From Kitasatospora aureofaciens (GTDB taxonomy: Bacteria > Actinomycetota > Actinomycetes > Streptomycetales > Streptomycetaceae), in contig JODU01000034.1 of assembly GCA_000720845.1 (NCBI GenBank), positions 1 through 54,828 on the forward strand: a stretch of 54,828 bases of DNA. Direction: 5' to 3'. The position numbers and the translations under genes were made by a program. Shown piece after piece: positions 43,601 to 50,346 of the stretch. The notes below the pieces were generated by a model. The model was not told the origin of the DNA. It saw only the letters and a program-made list of their open reading frames with translations, and made no database searches. The stretch's first letter is position 1, and each line of letters begins with the position of its first letter.

Positions 43601-43653
43601 CGGCCGACTCCCTCTCCGCCCTCTTCCGGGCCACTTCCCAGAAGGCGGGCTGA
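37636..43653 (+). CDS. NRPS1: (partial C)-A-T-C-A*-T with C-terminal extension
   Basis: A 2005-aa synthetase. Residues ~30-200 are the tail of a condensation-like domain without HHxxxDG. A1 (~205-715) has TSGSTGAPKP and NGKLDR. PCP1 has LGGDSIRA (Ser ~763). A full C domain (~830-1285) carries HHVLVDGWS. A2 (~1295-1765) is degenerate: no TSGSTG motif, GAYGPAG for YGPTE, and AGSVDR for NGKxDR. PCP2 (LGCNSLKA, Ser ~1812) is loadable. Residues ~1852-2005 are a charged helical tail of no known family. My hand-read A1 code is D-M-Y-N-L-G-M-I-H-K; substrate not assigned. PCP2 must be charged in trans. Start ATG overlaps the PLP enzyme stop. Confidence 0.93.
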   Translation: MTPDRSPAAGAPSATPAPTPAPTPATGPAADASVPWPPALLPTDAPRRPGAVPWASAVLDAPLPAGADPELSAAALAALLYRCTGQERMALAGPDGELRFRITDGATLRDLAANATRAAATGATTVAFAAGPDPAPHGAPFELVVSVQGDTVRLRHDPELFERGTAARLLAHYGTLLADALAHPARPVSRLRLLTDAELRTTLVEWNDTATDLPAQGCLHEAFEARADAAPDAVAVVQGADRLTYGEVNAAANRLAHHLRSLGVGPDDRVGLCLDRSAQLLVAELAVLKAGGAYVPLDPDYPASRIATMVTGTSCAVMVSRTDLTGNLPRTDGTPLVLLDRDADLLRELPGHNPGRLAGPDHLCYIIHTSGSTGAPKPIALRHRGVLNNVADLNTRYGVGPGDSVLALSSPSFDMSVYEFLGLTAAGGTVVVPDAGRAKDPGHWAELLVAEDVTVWNSAPALLGLLTDHLEQTGAEPLPRLRLALLGGDWVPVTLPERVAAVAPGLRFVVMGGATESSIHSTIFEVDKTDPEWTSIPYGRPMANQRCYILDDAMQPVPPGVPGELYLAGTGLARGYLGQPERTAERFLTWSYGDVVRDERLYRTGDAARFGPDGLIELIGRKDFQVKIHGLRVELGEIESVLRSHPDVRQSVAVARDNRLVAYVVAEDAGHGGGVDTGALIDLAARRLPDYMVPAAVVALERLPLTPNGKLDRLGLPEPEFTSAEYRAPQSAEERVLTAVFAEVLHQERVGADDDFLVLGGDSIRAIQVVTRARARGVEVTAPLVLKCRTAARLAAVATGTDFTAELLPSTPLADPESAEFLAWRGRYPGLSDIWPLTALQSGILFESALSDTGYDAYQMQTVFHLSGPVDAGRMRAAGQALLDRYANLRVAFVPDADDTLVQLVVDGVELPWREIDFGALSEDDRERAMRAFLAEDYADHFDRTRPPLLRLTLVRLGEERYDVVLTTHHVLVDGWSEPILMQDLLRLYATGGDASALPAVRGFRDFLAWLGRRDQDASARVWGEELAGLDGPTLLVPGAPRVAARGAGERAVALTAAEARLLGRRAVELGVTVNTLVQGAWAVLLGALTGREDVVFGATVSGRPGALPGVESMVGLFINTLPVRVRCAPGDTLADLLTGLQSRQAALLDHHHHSLSDLHRQTGLDALFDTLVAFQSYPVDRAGIAEASAAAGVEVTGVDAEGAAGYPLALIVETDPGLRLTLQYHREILAEEAVEAVAARLHQVLCALAEDPARRVGALDLLLTAERERLDGAGAAGAGQAGAGQGHAAVRAEEAPPREPLPLLVERWARDTPDAVAVTSEGVSLSYRELNTWANRLAHQLIRHGVGPESVVALDVPRSVQLAVAVLGVLKSGAAFVVAGPGDTPVPVAEFVRRSDVDELGAQPSYPTDDADPARRELRAPLDPGHLAWLRRPYAADGGPDVVAVDHRALADGAERFASVAGLVPGTRLLAASPHDDAMLFEVVAALVCGAGVKVPTEIGTFGRDWGWTGDVIATVAPFFTEALNRAGRALYAGTVVLTGDTLPEALVRRVRELIPGARVVGAYGPAGTGTALHVPDASTRVLPAGPARAYVLDSALRPVPAGVTGELYIGGAVARGWPGRPGDTALRFLPDPFGPAGARMYRTGDLARRCDDGALEYAGHGGPWARVGGQRVPVTGVTAALAAHPQVAHAVAVVREDAGPDGADGLVGYVSPVRDGRVDAGQVREFVAGRLPDAAVPVAVVVLDELPLTPAGSVDRAALPAPATAAPAPADGGAPAATGRQEALCELIADVLGVERVGVGDDFFTLGCNSLKATRIIGRMRRTLGVEVTIRQLFQYPNVADLSGHLRPATAKSRPSLGGTLRRMAQRDGEGTAQAARQIRQNTKEQVTVMRENAKQDARQLKEQLVERTRDQYGAGFQARLMEDVEERVRAGVQHGSGRPKGRDAKETQKLLKRMLERFGDQVRDAGQDRVLSEDDLAKAQGLLNTTADSLSALFRATSQKAG

Positions 43654-43676
43654 CCTTCCCCTCGTCAGCCCCCCGG

Positions 43677-43710
43677 CCCCCGGCCCCCCGCGTCCGCGGG
43701 GGGCCGGGGG
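43677..43710 (+). terminator. Terminator of the NRPS1 operon
   Basis: A perfect 16-bp G/C stem (43677-43692, 43695-43710) with a TC loop is followed by CTTTCC. It starts 24 bp past the NRPS1 stop. Confidence 0.85.
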
Positions 43711-43740
43711 CTTTCCGCAGCTCCGGGTCCGTGCTGCCCG

Positions 43741-43832
43741 CCGTGCCCGGCGCCGCTCCCGCGCCCGGCCGGCTTCCGTGCCCGGCGCCGCTCCCGCGCC
43801 CGGCCGGCTTCCGTGCCCCGCCGGCTTCCGTG
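43741..43832. repeat. 35-bp tandem direct repeat, about 2.5 copies
   Basis: Two identical 35-bp units (43741-43775, 43776-43810) and a shortened third (43811-43827) lie in the non-coding gap after NRPS1. From here to the next terminator (43833-44061) I see no gene. Confidence 0.8.
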
Positions 43833-44061
43833 TGACGGCACGCGGCTTCCTCCAGTACGCCGGGACGGGGTTCGGCACCGTGGGGAGGGTGGCGGCAGCC
43901 GAGGCGCACGGCACAGCGGCGGGGAGCACCCTGGGCTGTCCGCCGTCACGCCCGCGCCGTCCTCCCTCCCCGCCCGCGCCGGCGGGCACCGGCCCACCTC
44001 GGGGCGTGGCCCGTACCGGCGTGTGGCGACGCACGGGCCTCGCGTGCCGCACAAACGCCTC

Positions 44062-44091
44062 CGCCCCCGCCCGGTGTCCCGGGCGAGGGCG
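44062..44091 (-). terminator. Terminator of the DUF4097-type gene
   Basis: A 13-bp stem with one position that is a G·U wobble only on minus-strand RNA, and a 4-nt loop, begins 23 bp beyond the stop codon. Confidence 0.65.
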
Positions 44092-44114
44092 GTCGGTGGA
44101 GGCGGGTTCGGCCG

Positions 44115-44990
44115 TCAGGGCCAGCTCCCGTCGTCCAGGTCGTAGGAGGTCCGGCGTACGACGATGTCGCCGATGATGGTGTGGGCGTGGATGTGGACGG
44201 CGTCGGAGCGGTCCGCGCAGGCGCCGGGGACGACGAGGTCCAGGGAGCGGTAGACGGTGCCGACGTGCGAGTCGAGGTCGAGCAGGGTCGGCATGCCCAG
44301 GGCGACGCCGACCTCCAGCTTGCCGGACGCGGTCTCCAGCACGAGCGGCCCGCGCGTGGTCTCGTCGATGCGGATGTCGCCCTGCGAGGCCCGCGCCTCC
44401 ACCTCGGCGTGCGCCCGCCCGATGTGGAGGTCGCCGCTGTCCGCGTACACGCGTACGTCGCCCCTGACCTCGCCGATCTCCGAGTTGCCCTTGGTCCGGT
44501 TGAGCTGGACGCCCGCCTCGGCGACCCGGATGTGCACGTCGCCGCCCTCGGCCAGGGCCTCCACGTCGCCGTGGGCGTGCGCCACGGTGACGTTGCCGAG
44601 GATCGAGGTCAGGTGGAGCGGCCCCGCCTGGTCCACCTCGATGTGTCCGCAGTCGGTGCTGAGCCGGCACTCCCCCAGGCGGCCCACGCACACGAAGTCG
44701 GCGGCCAGCGCGTCCCCGCGGACCCGGGAACCGGTCGGCAGCTCGATGTCGATGACCACCGCGCCGCCGCCCAGCGCGAAGCCGCGCGGGTTGGGCGCGC
44801 TCACCACGAGTTCTCCGGCCGCGAAGGCGACGCGGGCCTGCTGCGCGGTCGCCACGTCGCGCGGGTCGGAACGGTCGTTCGGACGTACCTCCACCACCGT
44901 GTCGGTGCGGGCGCCCGCAGCGATCCGGACGCTGCCGACGTTCAGCTCGATGGTGGCCAGGATCGGTTGAGGAGTCTCGAATTCCGGCAT
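44115..44990 (-). CDS. DUF4097-type beta-strand repeat protein
   Basis: A 291-aa protein made of short beta-strand repeats: GDVHIRVAEAGVQLNRTKGNSEIGEVRGDVRVYADSGDLHIGRAHAEVEARASQGDIRID. This is the DUF4097 pattern, a right-handed beta-helix-like fold of unknown function, often encoded beside ABC transporters or regulators. It has no signal peptide. The ATG at 44990 has AAAGGG 8 nt upstream. It lies downstream of the ABC exporter genes but behind a hairpin, so it probably has its own promoter or only read-through expression. Confidence 0.82.
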   Translation of the reverse strand: MPEFETPQPILATIELNVGSVRIAAGARTDTVVEVRPNDRSDPRDVATAQQARVAFAAGELVVSAPNPRGFALGGGAVVIDIELPTGSRVRGDALAADFVCVGRLGECRLSTDCGHIEVDQAGPLHLTSILGNVTVAHAHGDVEALAEGGDVHIRVAEAGVQLNRTKGNSEIGEVRGDVRVYADSGDLHIGRAHAEVEARASQGDIRIDETTRGPLVLETASGKLEVGVALGMPTLLDLDSHVGTVYRSLDLVVPGACADRSDAVHIHAHTIIGDIVVRRTSYDLDDGSWP

Positions 44991-45014
44991 GACGAACCCT
45001 TTGGCGGATGGCAA

Positions 45015-45049
45015 GCAGCCCGTGGACACGCTGGGGCGCCACGGGCTGC
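45015..45049 (-). terminator. Hairpin after the ABC exporter genes
   Basis: Arms GCAGCCCGTG (45015-45024) and CACGGGCTGC (45040-45049) are perfect complements with a 15-nt loop, 32 bp past the permease stop. It separates the exporter genes from the DUF4097-type gene. Confidence 0.55.
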
Positions 45050-45081
45050 GGGGGGGGAATCGGCGGACGGGTGCCGCACCG

Positions 45082-45870
45082 TCAGTTGGTGCGGTCCTTG
45101 TTGAAGTGCTTCATGGCCCAGACGAAGCCGAGCAGCGTGAGGCCGGCGCACCAGGCGACGGCGATCCACGCGTTGTTGCCGATCTCGGTGCCGAGGAGCA
45201 GCCCGCGCAGGGTCTCGATCATCGGCGTGAAGGGCTGGTACTCGGCGAAGTAGCGCAGGCCGGTCGGCATGGTGTCGGTCGGCACGATGCCGGAGCCGAC
45301 GAAGGGCAGCAGGATCAGCGGGAAAGGGGCGTTGCTGGCCGCGTCCAGGGTCTTCGCCGCGAGGCCGAAGGCGACGCCGAGCCAGGTCAGGGCGAGGCTG
45401 GCGGCGGCGAGCAGCGCGAGGGCCGCGAGCCACTCGACCGCGGTGGCGTTGGGCCTGAAGCCCATGGCCCAGGCCACCGCGAGGACGAGCGCCATGCTGG
45501 TGAGGGTCTGCAGGACCGAGGAGATGACGCGGGCGATGAGGATGGCCGGACGGAAGATGGCCATCGTCTTGAACCGCGCGATGATGCCCTCGGTCATGTC
45601 CACGGAGGTGGACACGGCGGTGCCCAGGGAGCCGGTGGCGGCGGTCATGATGATCAGACCGGGCAGGACGTAGTTGACGTAGTCGTCACCGCCGCCGAGG
45701 GGGGAGACGCCCTCCCCCAGCACGTTGCCGAAGACGTAGACGAACAGCAGCAGGAACAGGACCGGGATGCCGACGATGGACAGCGCGGTGGTGGGGTAGC
45801 GCAGCTGGTTCTTGATGTTGCGGCGCAGCAGGGTGGCGGAGTCGGCGACCGCGTAGGTGACGGTGCTCAT
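45082..45870 (-). CDS. ABC-2 exporter permease (DrrB-like)
   Basis: A 262-aa permease with six membrane helices (TTALSIVGIPVLFLLLFVYVFG; YVLPGLIIMTAATGSLGTAV; and others). SVDMTEGIIARFKTMAIFRPAIL is the conserved loop of daunorubicin-resistance DrrB-type ABC-2 permeases. With the ATPase encoded upstream it should export a hydrophobic compound. The start ATG overlaps the ATPase stop (ATGA), so the two are translationally coupled. Its place between the two NRPS operons makes it a candidate exporter and self-resistance system for the cluster product. Confidence 0.92.
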   Translation of the reverse strand: MSTVTYAVADSATLLRRNIKNQLRYPTTALSIVGIPVLFLLLFVYVFGNVLGEGVSPLGGGDDYVNYVLPGLIIMTAATGSLGTAVSTSVDMTEGIIARFKTMAIFRPAILIARVISSVLQTLTSMALVLAVAWAMGFRPNATAVEWLAALALLAAASLALTWLGVAFGLAAKTLDAASNAPFPLILLPFVGSGIVPTDTMPTGLRYFAEYQPFTPMIETLRGLLLGTEIGNNAWIAVAWCAGLTLLGFVWAMKHFNKDRTN

Positions 45871-46856
45871 ACCAGGGCTCCATTCTCGGTGTCGGCGCCG
45901 ACGGTGCCGGCGGGCGCGGGCTTGCTGGTGTCGGGGGTCTGGCCGGTCAGGGCGAGGAAGACGTCGTCCAGGTCCGGGGTCTTGAGCGTCAGCTCGCCGA
46001 CGGTGGTGACGTCGAGCCGGGCGAGGACGCTCTGGACGGCCGCGGCGCTGCCGTCGCTCGGGACCCGCAGCGTCATCGAGTCCTCGTCGCGGCTGAGCGG
46101 GGTGCCGTCCAGTGCGGCGGCGGCCACGGCGAGCGCGGCGGGGCTGGTGAACCGCAGGTCGATGCTGCCGCCGGGGATCTGCCGCTTGAGCTGCTCGGGA
46201 GTGCCCTGGGCGACGAGCCGGCCGCCGTTGAGGACCGCGATGCGGTCGGCGAGCTGGTCGGCCTCCTCCAGGTACTGGGTGGTCAGGAACAGCGTGACGC
46301 CGTCGGCGACCAGGTCGCGCAGCAGGTCCCACATCGCCCGGCGCACCCGCGGGTCCAGTCCGGTGGTGGGCTCGTCCAGGAAGATCACCCGCGGGGCGCC
46401 GACCAGGGTCATCGCCAGGTCCAGGCGCCGCTTCATGCCGCCGGAGTAGGTCAGCACCGGCTTGCGCGCCGCCTCCACCAGGTCGAACTGCTCGATCAGC
46501 CGGGCGCAGCGCTCCTTGGCCACCCGCTTGTCCAGGTGCCACAGCCGACCCATCAGGGCGAGGTTCTCCTCCGCGTTCAGGAAGGGGTCGACCGCGGAGA
46601 ACTGGCCCGTGACGCCGATGCTGCCGCGGACACCGTCGGGGTCGGCGGCCAGGTCGTGCCCGGCCACCGTCACCCGGCCCTCGTCCGCCTTCAGCAGCGT
46701 CGAGAGGATCTTCACGGTCGTGGTCTTGCCGGCGCCGTTGGGACCCAGGAGCGAGAACACCGATCCGGCCGGGATCTCGAGATCCACTCCGTCCAGTACC
46801 CGGTGCTCGCCGTACGCCTTGCGCAGACCGACAACCGAAATCGCCGTACTCACCAT
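45867..46856 (-). CDS. ABC exporter ATPase (DrrA-like)
   Basis: A 329-aa ATPase. Walker A is GPNGAGKTT, the signature LTYSGGMKRRLDLAM, Walker B VIFLDEPTTGLDPR and the H-loop is replaced by TTQYLEE, typical of the DrrA subfamily (Gln at the usual Thr/His spot). The ~80-residue C-terminal extension is also DrrA-like. It powers the DrrB-like permease. The start ATG at 46856 has GAGGAGG 6 nt upstream. It is transcribed leftward from a promoter flanked by TetR-type operators and is probably repressed by the divergent TetR protein until the ligand appears. Confidence 0.93.
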   Translation of the reverse strand: MVSTAISVVGLRKAYGEHRVLDGVDLEIPAGSVFSLLGPNGAGKTTTVKILSTLLKADEGRVTVAGHDLAADPDGVRGSIGVTGQFSAVDPFLNAEENLALMGRLWHLDKRVAKERCARLIEQFDLVEAARKPVLTYSGGMKRRLDLAMTLVGAPRVIFLDEPTTGLDPRVRRAMWDLLRDLVADGVTLFLTTQYLEEADQLADRIAVLNGGRLVAQGTPEQLKRQIPGGSIDLRFTSPAALAVAAAALDGTPLSRDEDSMTLRVPSDGSAAAVQSVLARLDVTTVGELTLKTPDLDDVFLALTGQTPDTSKPAPAGTVGADTENGALV

Positions 46857-46873
46857 CTCAATCCTCCTCACTG

Positions 46874-46892
46874 ACTTGCACGCCGTTCAAGT
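46874..46892. promoter_or_regulatory. TetR operator O1
   Basis: ACTTGCACGCCGTTCAAGT fits the consensus ACTTGNACNNNGTNCAAGT. It lies at or just after the predicted exporter transcription start, where repressor would block it. Confidence 0.8.
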
Positions 46893-46896
46893 CCTC

Positions 46897-46925
46897 ACCG
46901 TAGAGGTGACTTGCACACTGTGCAA
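46897..46925 (-). promoter_or_regulatory. Promoter of the ABC exporter genes
   Basis: On the minus strand TTGCAC (46925-46920) and TACGGT (46902-46897) are 17 bp apart. The -35 lies inside operator O2 and the start near O1. Confidence 0.65.
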
Positions 46926-46927
46926 GT
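46909..46927. promoter_or_regulatory. TetR operator O2 (perfect palindrome)
   Basis: ACTTGCACACTGTGCAAGT is a perfect 19-bp palindrome and defines the operator consensus. It is 35 bp centre-to-centre from O1 and 34 bp from O3. Confidence 0.88.
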
Positions 46928-46942
46928 GCTGATTCGCACCTG

Positions 46943-46961
46943 ACTTGAACTTTGTGCAATC
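46943..46961. promoter_or_regulatory. TetR operator O3
   Basis: ACTTGAACTTTGTGCAATC matches the consensus except at the last two bases. It covers the -35 of the tetR promoter and so should autoregulate the repressor. Confidence 0.7.
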
Positions 46962-46973
46962 CGAATTTCTGAT
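46945..46973 (+). promoter_or_regulatory. Promoter of the tetR gene
   Basis: TTGAAC (46945-46950) and TCTGAT (46968-46973) are 17 bp apart. The predicted start at about 46980 leaves a leader of under 10 nt before the ATG. Confidence 0.6.
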
Positions 46974-46986
46974 CTAGCCTGAGCTC

Positions 46987-47718
46987 ATGCCCCGTGACAC
47001 GCTGACCCGCGAGCAGATCGTGCGCGCAGCCATCGAGCTACTGGACGCCGAAGGTCTCGAGGGCCTGAACATGCGCAGTCTCGGCAAGCGCCTCGACTCG
47101 GCGGCCACGGCCGTGTACTGGCACGTGAAGAACAAGGACAACCTCGTCGTCCTGGCCGGGAACGAGGTGTGGAACGAGGTCGGGCTACCCGACCTGGACA
47201 CCGTCGGCTGGCGCACGGCGGCGGCCACGATGGCGGGTGACCTGTACCGCATGGTCACCAAGCACCCCTGGCTGGTGATGGCCTTCGCCTCGCAGCCCCT
47301 GTACGGGGAGAACAAGGCCCGCCACGACGACCACAGCCTCGCGGTCTTCGAGAAGGCCGGTTTCGTCGGCGTGGAGGCCGACCAGGCGGCGGCCACGGTC
47401 TTCACGTTCGTGCTCGGCCACTCCATCGGCCTGTCGGCCACCCTGTCGGTGAACCGGCGTCTGACCAATGCCGGCCGCAACGCCCAGGAAGCGATCAGGG
47501 AGACGATGGCGCAGGCGACGGAGATCGCGATGGGCTTCCCCCGTCTGCGCTCCCGCGTCGACTCCTATGCCGGCACCGAGTACGGGGCCGCGCCCGAGCA
47601 CAGCTTCGAGTTCGGCCTCCAGGCCATCCTGGACGGACTCGAGCGCCGGCTCGGCAGCCGATCGCTGCCGCCGCCGGACCGGGCCGGTGCGCAGGACCTG
47701 GACCGCGTCCATCGGTGA
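46987..47718 (+). CDS. TetR-family repressor
   Basis: A 243-aa regulator. The N-terminal helix-turn-helix is REQIVRAAIELLDAEGLEGLNMRSLGKRLDSAATAVYWHVKNKDNLV. The longer C-terminal domain resembles the TetR/ActII class that binds drugs. No ribosome site precedes the ATG, which agrees with a very short leader. It diverges from the DrrAB-like exporter genes, and three matching operators lie in the 130-bp gap. This arrangement is classic for a repressor released by the exported compound, here perhaps the NRPS product or an intermediate. Confidence 0.93.
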   Translation: MPRDTLTREQIVRAAIELLDAEGLEGLNMRSLGKRLDSAATAVYWHVKNKDNLVVLAGNEVWNEVGLPDLDTVGWRTAAATMAGDLYRMVTKHPWLVMAFASQPLYGENKARHDDHSLAVFEKAGFVGVEADQAAATVFTFVLGHSIGLSATLSVNRRLTNAGRNAQEAIRETMAQATEIAMGFPRLRSRVDSYAGTEYGAAPEHSFEFGLQAILDGLERRLGSRSLPPPDRAGAQDLDRVHR

Positions 47719-47854
47719 CTCCCGTCGGTCGGTGAGGGGCTGGGCCCTCTGGGTTCCTGTTCCCTCGGCATCTGTCGCCTCGGTACGACCACGACGTTAT
47801 GGGGTCCGCTTATCGGTGCCTTATCGACGCGGTATCAGGCCCCGGACGTGCGAG

Positions 47855-47881
47855 GTCCCCGCCGGTGGCACCGACGGGGAC
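47855..47881 (-). terminator. Terminator of the NRPS2-P450 operon
   Basis: A 12-bp stem with a 3-nt loop lies 19 bp beyond the last P450 stop. Its single mismatch on the plus strand is a G·U pair on minus-strand RNA, so it works for the P450 transcript. Confidence 0.7.
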
Positions 47882-47900
47882 GGGAGGGGGGCGCCGCGGG

Positions 47901-49091
47901 TCAGGAGGTGCGCACCGCCAGGGAACGCACTCCGGTGAACTCGGGCGAGCCGAAGAAGACCGGCGGGACGTCCGGGTCCACCCGGAGCGTCGGGAAGCGG
48001 TCCAGGAGCAGGTTGAAGACCACCCGGGTCTCCACCCGGGCCATCGCCGCGCCGACGCAGTAGTGGGCCCCGCGCCCGTACCCGAGGTGCTGGTTCGGGG
48101 CGCGGCCCACGTCGAAGGCGTCCGCGTCGGGGAACTGGCGCGGGTCGCGGTTGGCGGCGCCCAGCTGGATGCTGACCATCCGGTCCTTGGGGATCTTCAC
48201 CCCGCCCACCTCGACGTCCGTCTCGGTGGCCCGGTAGGAGGTGGTCGCCGGGGTGAAGTACCGCATGACCTCCTCGAACATGCTCGGCACCAGCGAGCGG
48301 TCGGCCCGCACCCGGGCTGCCTGGCCGGGGAAGGACTCCAGGCAGAGCATGGTGTTGCCGATGAGGATCGGGCTGGTGAGGTGCCCCGCGCCCAGCACCG
48401 CCACGGCGAAGTTGATGATCTCGTCGCGGGCCATCGGGCTGCCGTCGAGGTAGCGGAACTCCAGCATCAGGCTGAGCAGGTCCTGCCGGGGCTCCTTGGC
48501 GCGCTCGTCGATGATCTCGCCCAGGAAGTCGCGCAGCGGCAGCAGCGGGCCGAGCAGCGAGTCGAAGTACTCCTCGCCGCCCTCGCCGACCGTGCTCATC
48601 TGGACGTCCGCGTCCATCGTCTGGTCGACGGCCTTGAACATGTGCCGCTGCTCGGGCGGGGTGCCCAGCAGCTCGCTGAAGAGGATGCCCGACAGGTCGT
48701 CGATGAAGTCGCCCAGCAGGTCGAACCGGTCCCGGCCGGCCAGCTCGGCCAGCAGCTCGTCGCCGAGGCCGGTGATCCGGCCCTCCAGGTCCTCCATCCG
48801 CTTGGGACTGAAGGCCCGGCCCACCTGGCGGCGCATGTGGATGTGCTCGGGCCCATTCATCTGGGCCATGTCGCCCTTGATGAGCCGGGCCTGCTCCTCG
48901 TCCACGTCGAACAGGCGGGTGGAGTCGGCCGAGAACGACTCGGAGTCGTTCAGGACCTCCAGCACCTCCGGGTACCCGGCGACCTGCCACACCCCGAGGG
49001 CCTCGTCGAAGGCGACTTTCTCCTCCGGCAGCCGACCGCGCAGCCAGTACTTGTCGGGACCGAGGCCCCAACGGTCCGCGAAGGCGGTCAC
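47901..49091 (-). CDS. Cytochrome P450 (second of pair)
   Basis: A 396-aa soluble bacterial P450. The heme-binding loop is YGRGAHYCVG (Cys345), the ExxR helix EEVMRY, and the I-helix reads LGAGHLTS (G236-S240), with Leu where most P450s have an acidic residue before Thr. It should tailor the peptide or a carrier-bound residue, by hydroxylation, N-heterocycle modification or coupling. The GTG start at 49091 overlaps the preceding P450 stop (GTGA), the last step of a coupled operon. It is clearly related to its neighbour (RAF[ST]P, RADRSLVP, NRDP) but not a recent copy. Confidence 0.92.
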   Translation of the reverse strand: MTAFADRWGLGPDKYWLRGRLPEEKVAFDEALGVWQVAGYPEVLEVLNDSESFSADSTRLFDVDEEQARLIKGDMAQMNGPEHIHMRRQVGRAFSPKRMEDLEGRITGLGDELLAELAGRDRFDLLGDFIDDLSGILFSELLGTPPEQRHMFKAVDQTMDADVQMSTVGEGGEEYFDSLLGPLLPLRDFLGEIIDERAKEPRQDLLSLMLEFRYLDGSPMARDEIINFAVAVLGAGHLTSPILIGNTMLCLESFPGQAARVRADRSLVPSMFEEVMRYFTPATTSYRATETDVEVGGVKIPKDRMVSIQLGAANRDPRQFPDADAFDVGRAPNQHLGYGRGAHYCVGAAMARVETRVVFNLLLDRFPTLRVDPDVPPVFFGSPEFTGVRSLAVRTS

Positions 49092-50296
49092 CGGGCCCCG
49101 CCCCGCCCGGTCAGGACGTGCATCGAGCGCACGCCCACCATGTCCTCCGAGGGGAAGAACGTGGTCGGCCGCTCGGGGTCGGTCCGGAAGTCCGGGTAGC
49201 GGTCGAGCAGGGCGTTGACGGCTATCCGCCCCTCCAGGCGGGCGAGCCGGGCGCCCAGGCAGAAGTGCACGCCGTGCCCGAAGACCACGTGCGCGTTGGG
49301 GGTGCGCTCGGGGCGGAACTCGTCGGGGCCGTCGAAGCGCAGCGGGTCGCGGTTGGCGGCGCTCACCCACGGCAGGATCATCTGCTCGGCCGGGATGGTG
49401 ACCCCGCCCAGCTCGACCTCGCGGGTGGTGACCCGGGACAGGGTGGCGGCCGGCGGCAGCAGCCGCAGCGCCTCCTCGATCGCACCCGGCACCAGCGAGC
49501 GGTCCGCGCGCACCCGGTCCCGCTTGTCGGGCTCGGTGTCCAGGCACGCCATGGTGTTGCCGACCATCATCGTGCTGGTGATGTGCCCGGTGATCAGCAG
49601 GACGTTGGCGATGTTGACGATCTCGGTGTCGGTGAGCCGCTCGCCCTCCTCCTCGGCCTGGGTGAGGTAGGTCAGCAGGTCCTCACGGGGGTTCTTCCGC
49701 CGCTCCACCACCTGGCCGAGCATGTAGTCGAGCAGCGGCTGGAGGCGCTTCTCCGCGTCGTGGATCTGCTCCTCGATCCCGTCGCCGCCGGCCACGAAGT
49801 CGATGCCCGCCATGTTCTCGATGATGTCGAACGCGGCGCCCTTGAACAGGTCGAAGTCCTTGCTGTCGATCCCGAGCATGTCGGCGATCACCCGCACCGG
49901 CAGCGGGTAGGCGAGGTCGGCGACCAGCTCGAAGGAGCCCTTCTCGTCGACCGCGTCGAGCAGTTCGCCGGTGATCTTCCGGATGGCGGGTTCGAGGTTG
50001 GACACCACCCGCGGGGTGAAGGCACGCCCGATGAGCTTGCGGTACTTGGTCTGCTCCGGCGGGTCCATCTGGGAGATGTCGCCCTGCTGGAACTTCTCGT
50101 CCACCTGCACGGCGGCATAGGCGGCCGTGCGGGCGGAGAAGGTCTCGTGGTCACCGAGTACCTGCTCGACCTCGGCGAAACCGTAGACGTTCCACGCGCC
50201 GAACGCCTCGCTGAACTCGACGGGCTTCTCGGGCCGGATGCCGCGCAGCCAGGGGCTGTTGGGGTGGAAGTTCCACCGCTCGACGACTTTCGACAT
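49088..50296 (-). CDS. Cytochrome P450 (first of pair)
   Basis: A 402-aa soluble P450. The heme loop is FGHGVHFCLG (Cys346), ExxR reads EEALRL, and the I-helix reads ITGHITST (G237-T240-T242), with Ile in place of the acidic residue. Redox partners are not encoded nearby. It lies 50 bp after the MbtH gene and overlaps the next P450 by 4 bp. In piperazate peptides such as himastatin, P450s hydroxylate piperazate, build pyrroloindoline from Trp and couple aryl rings; which applies here cannot be decided. ATG 50296; GAGAGGA lies about 12 nt upstream. Confidence 0.92.
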   Translation of the reverse strand: MSKVVERWNFHPNSPWLRGIRPEKPVEFSEAFGAWNVYGFAEVEQVLGDHETFSARTAAYAAVQVDEKFQQGDISQMDPPEQTKYRKLIGRAFTPRVVSNLEPAIRKITGELLDAVDEKGSFELVADLAYPLPVRVIADMLGIDSKDFDLFKGAAFDIIENMAGIDFVAGGDGIEEQIHDAEKRLQPLLDYMLGQVVERRKNPREDLLTYLTQAEEEGERLTDTEIVNIANVLLITGHITSTMMVGNTMACLDTEPDKRDRVRADRSLVPGAIEEALRLLPPAATLSRVTTREVELGGVTIPAEQMILPWVSAANRDPLRFDGPDEFRPERTPNAHVVFGHGVHFCLGARLARLEGRIAVNALLDRYPDFRTDPERPTTFFPSEDMVGVRSMHVLTGRGGAR

Positions 50297-50346
50297 GGCG
50301 AAGTTGATTCCTCTCGCTGGTGTCCGTGCTCGCTGGTGTCGCTGCG

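Noticed and set aside
37513..45042. A 2500-codon minus-strand frame opposite NRPS1
   Set aside because: Antisense to a complete NRPS; no motifs, and composition typical of GC-rich shadows.
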